From contig CAWVSY010000053.1 of NCBI GenBank assembly GCA_963933055.1, positions 1-24,216 on the forward strand: a stretch of 24,216 bases of DNA, in the 5' to 3' direction. The first letter of the stretch is position 1; the number at the start of each line of letters is the position of its first letter. The DNA is from Oleispira sp963933055 (lineage in GTDB: Bacteria; Pseudomonadota; Gammaproteobacteria; Pseudomonadales; Oceanobacteraceae). Made by a program: the position numbers and the translations under genes. The notes beneath the pieces were generated by a model, which was not told where the DNA came from, searched no databases, and saw only the letters and a program-made list of their open reading frames with translations. This document shows, piece after piece, positions 15,028 through 22,637 of this stretch.

Positions 15028-15999
15028 TTATGGCTCTATCGCGACCAAATGCCGCTGTACCGACCACCATGAGCCAATCAATCCCAATAGCGACGCGCTT
15101 AATATCAACAAGCTGGCTGGCGTGAAAGGAAGGGGCTGTAAATGAAAGTCAGCACCATATAGCTCAGCAATATCAGCAACTGGCCCTTGTAATAAAATCC
15201 AACACAATCCAAGCATTAACCAAGCTAAGATTCCGCCTATCGCGCCATACCAAAAACCTGAATATAAGAAAGGTCTACGAACATAGGCATTGGTTCCACC
15301 GACTAGCTTAATGACCCGAATCTCTTCTGTGCGCGCAGCAATCGATAAGCGGATTGTATTACCCACCACCAATACAATCGCCAGCGCTAATAAGACACCC
15401 ACAACGGCAACCAATCGCTGTGCTAACGCCAATAACGCTAAAAGTCGTTCTACCCAAGCCATATCAACTTGCACGCTATCGACGTTTTGAAAAGATTTAA
15501 TCTGTGCGACCAGTACATTCAGTTCAGCTTTATCAATACCCAATGGCGGCTCTACTAATAGAACGGCAGGCAAAGGGTTTTCATCTAAAAAGCTTAATGC
15601 TTCAGAGATGCCACCATATTGAGTAAATTCTTCTAAGGCTTGCTCGGGTGAAACATAAACGACTTTATTGACTTGGTCGAGCGAGCCTACTTTTAGTCGC
15701 AAGGCATTGCTATCTGCTTCACGAATGTCGGTTGTTAAAAATACGGTCATCTGGCCAGAAGCTTCAAAATGGCCACTTAGTTGCTGTAAGTTATTCACAG
15801 CCATGTAAAGTGCGCCAGGAAGCGTCAGCGCAATCGCGATGACTAGCCAAGTTAATAAGCTTGAGGCTGGGGTCGATAATAGTTTTGCTAAGGACTCCAC
15901 CGCCACCATTTGGTGGTTACGGAAATAAGCCCCCAGTTTGTCGCTTACTCCGAGTTTGGCTGCGGAGGCGCCTTGCTGATTTGGTAGTTTCTCAGACAT
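15028..15999 (-). CDS. ftsX: Cell division ABC transporter permease FtsX
   Basis: FtsX is the inner-membrane partner of the ATPase FtsE. FtsEX acts at the division septum and, through its periplasmic loop, controls amidase activators such as EnvC. The 323-residue protein has a cytoplasmic N-terminus, a first membrane segment near 47-67, a large periplasmic domain (about 68-190), then three segments near 195-215, 245-269 and 294-314. The conserved motif AARTEEIRVIKLVGGTNAYVRRPFLY (221-246) sits between segments 2 and 3 and is typical of FtsX/MacB-like permeases. Start ATG at 15999 overlaps the ftsE stop by 8 nt, indicating translational coupling. Together with ftsE and ftsY it forms the usual block. 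Confidence 0.95.
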   Translation of the reverse strand: MSEKLPNQQGASAAKLGVSDKLGAYFRNHQMVAVESLAKLLSTPASSLLTWLVIAIALTLPGALYMAVNNLQQLSGHFEASGQMTVFLTTDIREADSNALRLKVGSLDQVNKVVYVSPEQALEEFTQYGGISEALSFLDENPLPAVLLVEPPLGIDKAELNVLVAQIKSFQNVDSVQVDMAWVERLLALLALAQRLVAVVGVLLALAIVLVVGNTIRLSIAARTEEIRVIKLVGGTNAYVRRPFLYSGFWYGAIGGILAWLMLGLCWILLQGPVADIAELYGADFHLQPLPFTPASLLILSASLLGLIGSWWSVQRHLVAIEP

Positions 16000-16684
16000 G
16001 AGTGACTCCCGCCTGTAGATGCTGATCAGAAATCATCTGGCCATCTTGCAGAATCAAGCGGCGTTTGTTCATCCGCTCGACTAAAGCAATATCGTGAGTA
16101 GCGATCAATACGGTGACCCCTACTTGCTGAAATTGGCTAAATAGATTCATAATTTCTGCGGATAATTCAGGATCAAGGTTACCTGTCGGTTCATCGGCGA
16201 TAAGCAGTGCGGGCTTGTTCACCACGGCACGGGCAATACCAATACGCTGTTGTTCACCACCCGACAGCTGAATAGGATTGAGCTTTTCTTTGCCTAGCAA
16301 GCCGACTTTGTCGAGTGCGGCGCGCACACGGCGACCGGTTTCTTTTAACGAGGTGCCTGCGATTAATAGTGGCAAAGCGACGTTATCAAAAACGCTGCGA
16401 TCAAACAGCAGTTGGTGGTTTTGGAAAACGACACCGACTTTACGACGGTGATAAGGAACAAGGCCTTCGCGCAAGCGTGATAGATTACTGCCATCAACGA
16501 CGACTTCACCGCGCGTCGGGACTTCCATACGCATCATGAGTTTTAGCAGGGTACTTTTGCCGGCACCGGAGTGGCCGGTAAGAAACGCCATTTCACCGCG
16601 GGCCAGCTCAAAGCTAACACCACTAAGGGCTTCTTTCCCTGACGGGTAACGCTTACTGACACGATCAAAACGAACCATTGGCAA
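15992..16684 (-). CDS. ftsE: Cell division ATP-binding protein FtsE
   Basis: FtsE is the cytoplasmic ABC ATPase that powers FtsX. From a TTG start it has 230 residues with Walker A GHSGAGKS (37-44), Q-loop Gln88, signature LSGGEQQR (140-147), Walker B ALLIADEP (159-166) and switch His197. The start is uncertain. TTG at 16684 has AAGGAG 8 nt upstream, ideal spacing. ATG at 16678 would give MVRFDRVSKRY, matching known FtsE N-termini, but leaves 14 nt to the same site. The two proteins differ by two residues. The gap to ftsY upstream is unusually large (237 bp) and filled by a repeat-like element, whereas ftsX overlaps tightly. Confidence 0.95.
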   Translation of the reverse strand: MPMVRFDRVSKRYPSGKEALSGVSFELARGEMAFLTGHSGAGKSTLLKLMMRMEVPTRGEVVVDGSNLSRLREGLVPYHRRKVGVVFQNHQLLFDRSVFDNVALPLLIAGTSLKETGRRVRAALDKVGLLGKEKLNPIQLSGGEQQRIGIARAVVNKPALLIADEPTGNLDPELSAEIMNLFSQFQQVGVTVLIATHDIALVERMNKRRLILQDGQMISDQHLQAGVTHV

Positions 16685-16743
16685 AGTGCGGGCTCCTTGC
16701 TACAGCTTAGGTTTAGCCCAGTAATGGTCTCGCTTACGCTTGC

Positions 16744-16851
16744 CATTGCTACTAGGTATGTCCTTTTGCGACACGCCGTAGATACGTCCCTGTAAGCTCA
16801 CTAAAAGATCCCTCTTTTAGATGGTCTTAAACGACACACCTACTAACAATG
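16744..16851. repeat. Inverted-repeat-bounded, hairpin-rich element between ftsY and ftsE
   Basis: The ends CATTGCTACTAGGTATGTC (16744-16762) and GACACACCTACTAACAATG (16833-16851) are inverted repeats matching at 16 of 19 positions. Inside are two hairpins that share a TCCC loop: TACG-TCCC-TGTA and the perfect 8-bp CTAAAAGA-TCCC-TCTTTTAG (16801-16820). It encodes nothing convincing. The shape suggests a small non-autonomous mobile element or a dispersed intergenic repeat. No clean target-site duplication is seen. Confidence 0.5.
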
Positions 16852-16921
16852 CGCGAAAGCTGGAGCATTTAATTTATTATTCTTAAAATCTATATCGGTT
16901 AACTTTCTAAAGCTAACTATT

Positions 16922-18112
16922 TTATAAACCGTCTTTATCAAACAAAGCACGGGTAAAGTCATTCGCATCAAACGGACGCAAATCATTAATGCCTTCACCA
17001 ATACCAATAAAGCGAACCGGTAAGCCAAGCTGCTTAGCCAAGGCGAAGATCACACCGCCTTTTGCGGTACCATCAAGCTTGGTTAAGGTTAAGCCGGTAA
17101 CACCCACCGATTTTTGGAATTGAGTGGCTTGGTTCAGTGCGTTTTGCCCTGTTCCCGCATCCAATACCAACATGACTTCATGTGGCGCTTCTGGATCAAT
17201 TTTCTTCATCACACGAACGACTTTCTCTAGTTCGCCCATAAGATTGTCTTTTGTATGCAACCGTCCCGCGGTATCCGCGATTAGGATATCGGTACCACGA
17301 GCGGTAGCGGCTTCTAATGCGTCATACAAAACCGAAGCGCTATCGGCACCGGTATGCTGAGCAACAACAGGCACGTCGTTACGCTCACCCCAGACTTGCA
17401 ATTGTTCAACGGCTGCAGCACGGAAGGTATCACCTGCCGCTAACATCACGGACTTACCTTTGGCTTGGAACTGCTTCGCTAGCTTACCAATGGTCGTTGT
17501 TTTACCCACACCATTAATGCCAACCATTAAAATGACATAAGGTTTTTTGCTAGAATCGATGACCAACGGCTGTTGGCAAACCGATAGCATGCCTTGCAGC
17601 TCTTCAATTAAGGCTTCAAATAGCGCATCAGAATCGGTTAATTCTTTACGGCCGACACGTTCAGTCAGCTTCGCCATGATTTCACGAGTCGCTTCAACAC
17701 CGACATCGGCCATCACCAGCTGAGTTTCTAGGTCTTCTAATAGATCGTCATCAATCTCTTTTTTACCTAAAAGTAGATTGGCAACGCCATCGCTAAAGCC
17801 AGAGCGCGTTTTGCTGAGACCTGAAGCGAGTCGACTAAAGAAACCTTTCTTTTTATCTTTCTCCGCTTTGTCTTCTAATTCTGCGGAATCCTGAAAGAAA
17901 ACGGTCTCGTCGCTAGCAGGGATACCCGCTTTGGGCATTTCAGCAGCGGCAACAGGAGCCTCCTCAACAATAACCGCGGGGTTATTTTGCTGATCATCAG
18001 TATCGCTTAATTCGGTATTAACAACGTCGTTCTCAATCGGAGTTTCAGTTGTTTCAGCCGTTTTTTGCGGGTCGCTGGCTGGTTTTTTCTTACGCTTAAA
18101 AATATCAAACAT
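16922..18112 (-). CDS. ftsY: Signal recognition particle receptor FtsY
   Basis: FtsY is the SRP receptor GTPase that docks ribosome-SRP complexes to the inner membrane for co-translational insertion. The 396 residues begin with a basic MFDIFKRKKK and a long acidic A domain (about 11-85). A membrane-targeting helix (KKGFFSRLASGLSKTRSG, 88-105) and the NG domain follow: GINGVGKT (198-205), DTFRAAAVEQL (228-238), DTAGR (280-284) and TKLDGTAKGG (344-353). Start ATG at 18112 gives the conserved beginning; the ribosome-binding site is weak. It heads the ftsYEX-rpoH series and diverges from the plus-strand gene at 18203 with 90 bp between. Confidence 0.97.
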   Translation of the reverse strand: MFDIFKRKKKPASDPQKTAETTETPIENDVVNTELSDTDDQQNNPAVIVEEAPVAAAEMPKAGIPASDETVFFQDSAELEDKAEKDKKKGFFSRLASGLSKTRSGFSDGVANLLLGKKEIDDDLLEDLETQLVMADVGVEATREIMAKLTERVGRKELTDSDALFEALIEELQGMLSVCQQPLVIDSSKKPYVILMVGINGVGKTTTIGKLAKQFQAKGKSVMLAAGDTFRAAAVEQLQVWGERNDVPVVAQHTGADSASVLYDALEAATARGTDILIADTAGRLHTKDNLMGELEKVVRVMKKIDPEAPHEVMLVLDAGTGQNALNQATQFQKSVGVTGLTLTKLDGTAKGGVIFALAKQLGLPVRFIGIGEGINDLRPFDANDFTRALFDKDGL

Positions 18113-18202
18113 TGCAGGTTCTCGAATCTATCGCTCGAATAAGATTTGGTTGCGGTCTATCCTAACACCTATCGACTGTTGTGAATAATACAAGGAAGCA
18201 GA

Positions 18203-19069
18203 ATGAAGCTGAGATTTAGCCGCTCATCCCTCAATTTGATCATTTTTACCTGCATTATTCTAATTGGCTGGGCGAGCATTCATAAGAATCAGACATTAGA
18301 CGACTCTTTCGCTCCTGCCAGCCGTCTCTATTCCGCTATAGAGCTGCCGCCATTAGAGCCACTGTATCAACAATCTTGGACTAGCCAAGAGGGTGTGGAT
18401 ATTCGCTGGCAAAGCCGTTTGGATCACGACTTTTTAGTGCGTATTCGTGGTATGCGTACGGATAGCATGCCGGCGATTAGCAACCCGAACATCAGCTGGC
18501 AAACTGGGTACTGGCAATGGGATATTAACCTTGGCCCTGATTTTGAAGCAGGCTTAGCGGAACTCAATGCACAGCTAGAAGAATTCCCTCAAGCATTAAA
18601 AGGGCAAGGTGGCGTGATCATTCTACAAGGCCCTTGGAGTGCTTCAGTCGCTCGATTGACCAGCGCTCGCATAATCAAAGTGTTAAGACTGATCGCTGTC
18701 TCCGATATAACTGAAGAGACTAAACATGACTGCCCTTGGCAGCCGATTAGCGCTCAATTCTGGCTGCAAGACCAGCTAACTCAGGCAACCTTTAACCAAC
18801 CGAATATGGTTAAAAAAACATGGCAAATTCAGCAGTTACCCAAACTCAGCACAATAAGCCCAGCCTCTCTTAACGTCTGGAAGCAAACTTTCGTTAAACA
18901 GTGGCAATTAAATTGGCAAAACCCGACAACGCAATTCGACATGCTGGCCGACCTCGCATACTATCGCCTGCCAGAAAACTACCTGTTACAAGGGTACTGG
19001 GGCATTAATGCTTTAGATACCCAAACGCTAGAAGAATATCTAGCTCAGTGTCAGGCATCATCTCGATAG
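18203..19069 (+). CDS. Unknown membrane-anchored protein, possibly an M16 peptidase remnant
   Basis: I do not recognise a firm family for this 288-residue protein. It has one N-terminal membrane segment (about 11-25) and then a soluble, Trp- and Gln-rich domain, probably periplasmic. AAGGAAG lies just before ATG 18203. Two stretches recall M16 metallopeptidase domains: WTSQEGVDIRWQSRLDHDFLVRIRG (59-83) is like their first strands, and DMLADLAYYRLPENYLLQ (246-263) plus LDTQTLEEYL (271-280) resemble their C-terminal helices. The zinc motif HxxEH is absent. In P. aeruginosa two M16-type genes occupy this same place between ftsY and rsmD. A degenerate, non-catalytic M16 derivative is therefore my inference, not a demonstrated fact. 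rsmD follows after 17 nt, so the two are likely co-transcribed. Confidence 0.75.
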   Translation: MKLRFSRSSLNLIIFTCIILIGWASIHKNQTLDDSFAPASRLYSAIELPPLEPLYQQSWTSQEGVDIRWQSRLDHDFLVRIRGMRTDSMPAISNPNISWQTGYWQWDINLGPDFEAGLAELNAQLEEFPQALKGQGGVIILQGPWSASVARLTSARIIKVLRLIAVSDITEETKHDCPWQPISAQFWLQDQLTQATFNQPNMVKKTWQIQQLPKLSTISPASLNVWKQTFVKQWQLNWQNPTTQFDMLADLAYYRLPENYLLQGYWGINALDTQTLEEYLAQCQASSR

Positions 19070-19086
19070 ATTTAGGCAGCGCAGTC

Positions 19087-19683
19087 ATGGCTAGAAAAAA
19101 AAGCAGTAGCAATAAAACCAGTATGCGTAGAGGCGCACAGCAGCTAAGAATTATTGGCGGAGATTGGCGTTCGCGTCGCATTCAATTTGCTGATGCTCCA
19201 GGTTTACGCCCTACAATGGATAAAGTACGCGAAACCGTATTTAACTGGTTGCAGTGGGATATCGAAGGTAAGTTTGTGCTGGATGCTTTTGCTGGCAGCG
19301 GCGCGCTTGGCTATGAAGCCTTAAGCCGTGGCGCAAAAGAAGTCACCTTTTTAGAATTCAATAGCACCGCGGCAAGCTGCATCCGCGAGTCATTACAATC
19401 GTTAAATGCTAGTAATGCTGAAGTGCATCAAACCGATGCTATTGCTTGGTTAGCTCAACAACCTAGCCTTGAACAGTTCGATGTGATTTTCTTAGATCCG
19501 CCTTTTGGTCGTGAGCTGCTAAGCCCTGCGGTAGAGATTATTGCCGAGAAAGTAAAAACAGGATGCTTGGTTTACGTTGAAGTTGAAGCCAAAGCCGATC
19601 TGTCTTGTATTCCAGAAAACTGGTTAGCCATAAAACGCAAAGACGGTAAAGAATTTAGCTTTATGCTGTTTGAGGTGGAGTAA
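19087..19683 (+). CDS. rsmD: 16S rRNA guanine(966)-N2 methyltransferase
   Basis: RsmD uses S-adenosylmethionine to methylate G966 of 16S rRNA in the 30S subunit. The 198 residues have the Rossmann SAM motif VLDAFAGSGALGYEALSRGA (64-83) and the amino-methylase motif DPPF (137-140, family DPPY/F). The start LRIIGGDWRSRRIQF and the RPTMDKVRETVFNWL stretch (41-55) are diagnostic. The frame is open from a GTG at 19048, but that would overlap the upstream gene. ATG at 19087 gives MARKKSSSNK, like other RsmD proteins, so it is chosen despite a weak ribosome-binding site. It ends 43 nt from the convergent TetR gene. Confidence 0.94.
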   Translation: MARKKSSSNKTSMRRGAQQLRIIGGDWRSRRIQFADAPGLRPTMDKVRETVFNWLQWDIEGKFVLDAFAGSGALGYEALSRGAKEVTFLEFNSTAASCIRESLQSLNASNAEVHQTDAIAWLAQQPSLEQFDVIFLDPPFGRELLSPAVEIIAEKVKTGCLVYVEVEAKADLSCIPENWLAIKRKDGKEFSFMLFEVE

Positions 19684-19726
19684 ACCACCAGCACATTAAT
19701 ACCATCTCGAAAGAAGCTTTTTTTGT

Positions 19727-20377
19727 CTATAGCCAATCCGGCTTAGGAATAAAGGCTTCTTGCATCGCCTGCACTTCTTCACGGTATTGATCGGTTAAAT
19801 AAGGACGCTCTAACTGGAATATCTGGTAGATTCCGCCCTTCAACATATCAAGCGTAATACTCTGCTCTGAATCAGACAGCAAATTGCACTGCAAGAAAGA
19901 AAACCAGCTCGTCACTACAATCCAAGTATTTAAAGCCAACCCTTCCAATTCGCCTTGCTCAATATTAATAATATTCGAATCGTGTAAACCTTGATAAATG
20001 GCTTCCGTTTTTTTCTGGCAACGACGAAAGAAGGTTCTGTAACGAGCGTGAAGGCGCTGGTCAGCAACCAAAAGGTGCTCCATATCACGATGAATAAAAC
20101 GGTATTCCCACAAACCTTGAAAAACCTTCTGCAAATAATTGAGCTTATCGGCAATGGTTAGCTGACGACCGGCAGGAACATTAAGGTTGTTATCCACTGT
20201 CGATTCGTAGCTTAGAAAGAGCTCGTAGATAATTTCTTGTTTATTTTTAAAATGATAATAGAGATTACCGGGAGACATCTCTAAATGCGCAGCAATATGG
20301 TTCGTCGTTACATTACGCTCACCTTGCTGATTAAACAGATCAAGCGCAGCGGCTAAAATACGATCACGGGTTTTCAT
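19727..20377 (-). CDS. laoR: TetR-family regulator of the fatty-alcohol cluster (LaoR-like)
   Basis: This 216-residue regulator has an N-terminal TetR DNA-binding domain: RDRILAAALDLFNQQGERNVTTNHIAAHLEMSPGNLYYHFKNKQEI, with the helix-turn-helix at about 24-43. The C-terminal domain, which would bind a ligand, is all-helical and diverged. It is divergent from the aldehyde dehydrogenase gene with a 149-bp shared region. In P. aeruginosa the TetR gene laoR (PA0367) holds the same position and represses laoCBA, relieved by long-chain alcohol or aldehyde derivatives. By order and family this is the counterpart; the ligand is inferred. The start ATG at 20377 has no obvious Shine-Dalgarno. Confidence 0.85.
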   Translation of the reverse strand: MKTRDRILAAALDLFNQQGERNVTTNHIAAHLEMSPGNLYYHFKNKQEIIYELFLSYESTVDNNLNVPAGRQLTIADKLNYLQKVFQGLWEYRFIHRDMEHLLVADQRLHARYRTFFRRCQKKTEAIYQGLHDSNIINIEQGELEGLALNTWIVVTSWFSFLQCNLLSDSEQSITLDMLKGGIYQIFQLERPYLTDQYREEVQAMQEAFIPKPDWL

Positions 20378-20454
20378 ACAATCTGTAACAGCCTTATTTT
20401 CGATGTAATGATTGCGAGTTATTGTAAACGTTCATGCCAATTTAGCCATAACCA

Positions 20455-20487
20455 TTGACTATTTAGAGCAATAACTCTAATAATGCT
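20455..20487 (+). promoter_or_regulatory. laoC promoter with imperfect palindrome, possible TetR operator
   Basis: TTGACT (20455-20460), 18 bp, then AATAAT (20479-20484) are each 5-of-6 matches to sigma-70 elements. An imperfect 21-bp palindrome (20467-20487, arms starting AGCA and ending TGCT, 7 of 10 arm pairs match) covers the spacer and -10. A repressor bound there would block transcription. Confidence 0.4.
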
Positions 20488-20526
20488 CATAGAATAATTA
20501 TTAACCACTCTTTTTGGAGATTGCAC

Positions 20527-21981
20527 ATGGTTGCCAATACTGCTGAAGCACCTAACTTTGATGTTGAAACCGATACGGAAGTCGTTCGCTTACAAGAATT
20601 ATTTGCTCGCCAAAAAGAAGCTTATCGTAAATCTCCTATGCCCAGTGCCGATCAGCGTATTGGTCACCTTAAGGCATTAAAAAGCATCACGATCAAATAC
20701 CAAGATCAATTAGCAGCCGCCGTTAATGAAGATTTTAGCGGCCGTTCTAAAGATGAAACGCTGCTCGCTGAGATTCTCACCAGTGTTGAAGGCATCAACA
20801 TGGCGATCAAGAAAACACGCAAATGGATGAAGCCTAGTAAGCGTAGTGTCGGTATGCTGTTCGCGCCTGCTAAAAACGAAGTACGCTACCAGCCTCTAGG
20901 AGTTATCGGCATTATCGTGCCATGGAATTACCCCATCTTTTTGGCACTAGGTCCTTTGGTCGCCGCGCTATCAGCCGGAAATCGTGCGATGATCAAGATG
21001 TCGGAATTCACCCCCAAACTGAATAAAGTATTCAAGGCAATGATTGCTGAGGTTTTTGAAGAAAACCGCGTTTGCATTATTGAAGGTGAAGCCGATGCCG
21101 CCATCGCGTTCACCGAGCAGCCTTTTGATCATATTTTATTTACGGGCTCTACTACCGTAGGTCGATTTGTCATGGCCGCGGCTGCAAAAAATCTCACTCC
21201 CGTTACATTAGAGCTAGGCGGAAAATCCCCAGCCATCGTTTCCGATAAAATCCCGATGAAAGATGCGGCCGAACGCATTTGCTTTGGTAAATCGATGAAT
21301 GCAGGACAAACGTGTGTGGCGCCGGACTATATTTTAGTACCGAAAACCAAAGAAAAAGAGTTTATTGAAGCGTACAAAAAAGCATTCAGTAAAATGTACC
21401 CAACGCTGAAAGACAATAACGATTACACCGCTATTATTAGTGATCGCCAGCATCAGCGTTTAACAAACCTATTGCTGGATGCTGAGCAAAAAGGTGCAAA
21501 ATTAACGGTGATTAATCCGTCTAATGAAGACTTATCCGCAGGCCGTAAGATCGCACCAGTCATCATGCAAAATATCAAACAAGATATGACCATTGCCGAT
21601 GAAGAAATCTTTGGCCCTATTTTACCGATTATCACCTACGAAAATATTGATGAAGCGATTGATTATGTCAACGATCGCCCTCGCCCTCTCGCGTTGTATT
21701 ACTTTAGCTACGATAAAGCTGAGCAAGACTATGTTCTCGATAATACTCATTCAGGCGGAGTGAGCGTAAATGATACCTTGATGCATCTTGCTCAAGAAGA
21801 TATGCCATTTGGTGGTGTCGGTGATTCAGGCATGGGCCATTATCATGGCCACGAAGGTTTTATTACCTTTTCGAAAGCCAAAGCTGTGCATCGTAAAGGG
21901 CGTTTTTCAACAGGCAACTTAGCGTTTCCACCTTATGATAATTCCATCCGCAGAATGATCTATACCTTTTTTATCCGCTAG
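20527..21981 (+). CDS. laoC: Aldehyde dehydrogenase (LaoC/coniferyl-aldehyde dehydrogenase-like)
   Basis: This NAD(P)-dependent enzyme would oxidise a long-chain aldehyde to the fatty acid. The 484 residues show the class 3-like ALDH pattern: PWNYP with Asn134, FTGSTTVG (205-212), general base Glu229 in TLELGGKSPAIV, and nucleophile Cys263 in NAGQTCVAPDY. The C-terminus has the MPFGGVGDSGMGHYHGHEGF stretch (426-445) and ends in a hydrophobic, basic tail (RRMIYTFFIR), a possible membrane contact. The frame opens at a TTG (20521), but ATG at 20527 has GGAGA (20516-20520) 6 nt away and is preferred. The best-known namesake is coniferyl-aldehyde dehydrogenase; gene order points instead to laoC (PA0366). 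Confidence 0.92.
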   Translation: MVANTAEAPNFDVETDTEVVRLQELFARQKEAYRKSPMPSADQRIGHLKALKSITIKYQDQLAAAVNEDFSGRSKDETLLAEILTSVEGINMAIKKTRKWMKPSKRSVGMLFAPAKNEVRYQPLGVIGIIVPWNYPIFLALGPLVAALSAGNRAMIKMSEFTPKLNKVFKAMIAEVFEENRVCIIEGEADAAIAFTEQPFDHILFTGSTTVGRFVMAAAAKNLTPVTLELGGKSPAIVSDKIPMKDAAERICFGKSMNAGQTCVAPDYILVPKTKEKEFIEAYKKAFSKMYPTLKDNNDYTAIISDRQHQRLTNLLLDAEQKGAKLTVINPSNEDLSAGRKIAPVIMQNIKQDMTIADEEIFGPILPIITYENIDEAIDYVNDRPRPLALYYFSYDKAEQDYVLDNTHSGGVSVNDTLMHLAQEDMPFGGVGDSGMGHYHGHEGFITFSKAKAVHRKGRFSTGNLAFPPYDNSIRRMIYTFFIR

Positions 21982-21998
21982 CATTCCATGCGCTAGCG
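21976..21998 (+). repeat. Hairpin after laoC
   Basis: CGCTAGC (21976-21982) pairs perfectly with GCTAGCG (21992-21998) around a 9-nt loop and overlaps the laoC stop codon. There is no T run, so it is likelier to mark or protect the mRNA between laoC and laoB than to terminate. Confidence 0.45.
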
Positions 21999-22040
21999 AG
22001 TAATGATGGTTAATAAATATAAAAATTATCGGGAGCTATG

Positions 22041-22637
22041 ATGAGTTCACACATAGATCAAGCACTGCCCACGACTCGCCGAGGCTTTTTACAGCTCGGC
22101 TTAATGGGCACAGCAACACTGGCATTTGGCAGCGCAGTCGCAACACTAACAGGCTGCACACCTCCTTTAGAGGCAAATTCTGAATACAAATTTTTAAGAT
22201 CTCAAGACCGAGAGTTGTTAGCGGCGCTGATCCCTGTTGTCTTAAATAAAAGCTTCCCTAGTCAGCTAGATCAGGCTAGCGGTATTAAGCGCACGCTATT
22301 AGCACTGGACGATTTAATCTATACCTTGCAATACCATAATCGCAGCCAAATGCGTCAGCTATTCGATGCGCTGTCCGTAGCCCCTATCCGAGTAGCGGCC
22401 GGTGCAGCTTGGGCCGATTGGAAAGATATGAGCCCTGAGCAAGTGAATGATTTCTTAATGAGCTGGCGCGATAGCAGCATTCAAGCGAAGCGCAATGGCT
22501 ATGTTGGATTGAGTAAGCTCATCGGTATCAGCTGGTACGCTCAGCCTGAATCTTTTGCAGCAACAGGCTATCCTGGCCCACCCACGAAAATCCCAACGCC
22601 CGTTACCCCAAAAATGTCTGCTGCGGAGAATAATTAA
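22041..22637 (+). CDS. laoB: Tat-exported predicted lipoprotein, LaoB-like partner of the GMC dehydrogenase
   Basis: The 198-residue protein starts with a twin-arginine signal: TTRRGFLQLG (11-20) followed by a hydrophobic core and a lipobox, LTGC, with Cys39. It is thus predicted to be folded in the cytoplasm, exported by Tat and lipid-anchored. The mature part is helical and has no recognised catalytic motif. It is like the small subunits paired with gluconate or sorbitol GMC dehydrogenases, which carry their flavin subunit through Tat. The frame also has an ATG at 22038, but GGGAG (22031-22035) is 5 nt before 22041 and only 2 nt before 22038. The stop overlaps the next start by one base, so translation is coupled. 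laoB is the equivalent P. aeruginosa gene (PA0365). Confidence 0.82.
   Translation: MSSHIDQALPTTRRGFLQLGLMGTATLAFGSAVATLTGCTPPLEANSEYKFLRSQDRELLAALIPVVLNKSFPSQLDQASGIKRTLLALDDLIYTLQYHNRSQMRQLFDALSVAPIRVAAGAAWADWKDMSPEQVNDFLMSWRDSSIQAKRNGYVGLSKLIGISWYAQPESFAATGYPGPPTKIPTPVTPKMSAAENN

Noticed and set aside
16543..16746. Small minus-strand frame spanning the ftsE start and part of the repeat element
   Set aside because: Overlaps ftsE out of frame and has low-complexity composition; likely chance.
19048..19086. GTG start for rsmD overlapping the upstream gene
   Set aside because: The extension does not resemble RsmD N-termini; ATG 19087 does.
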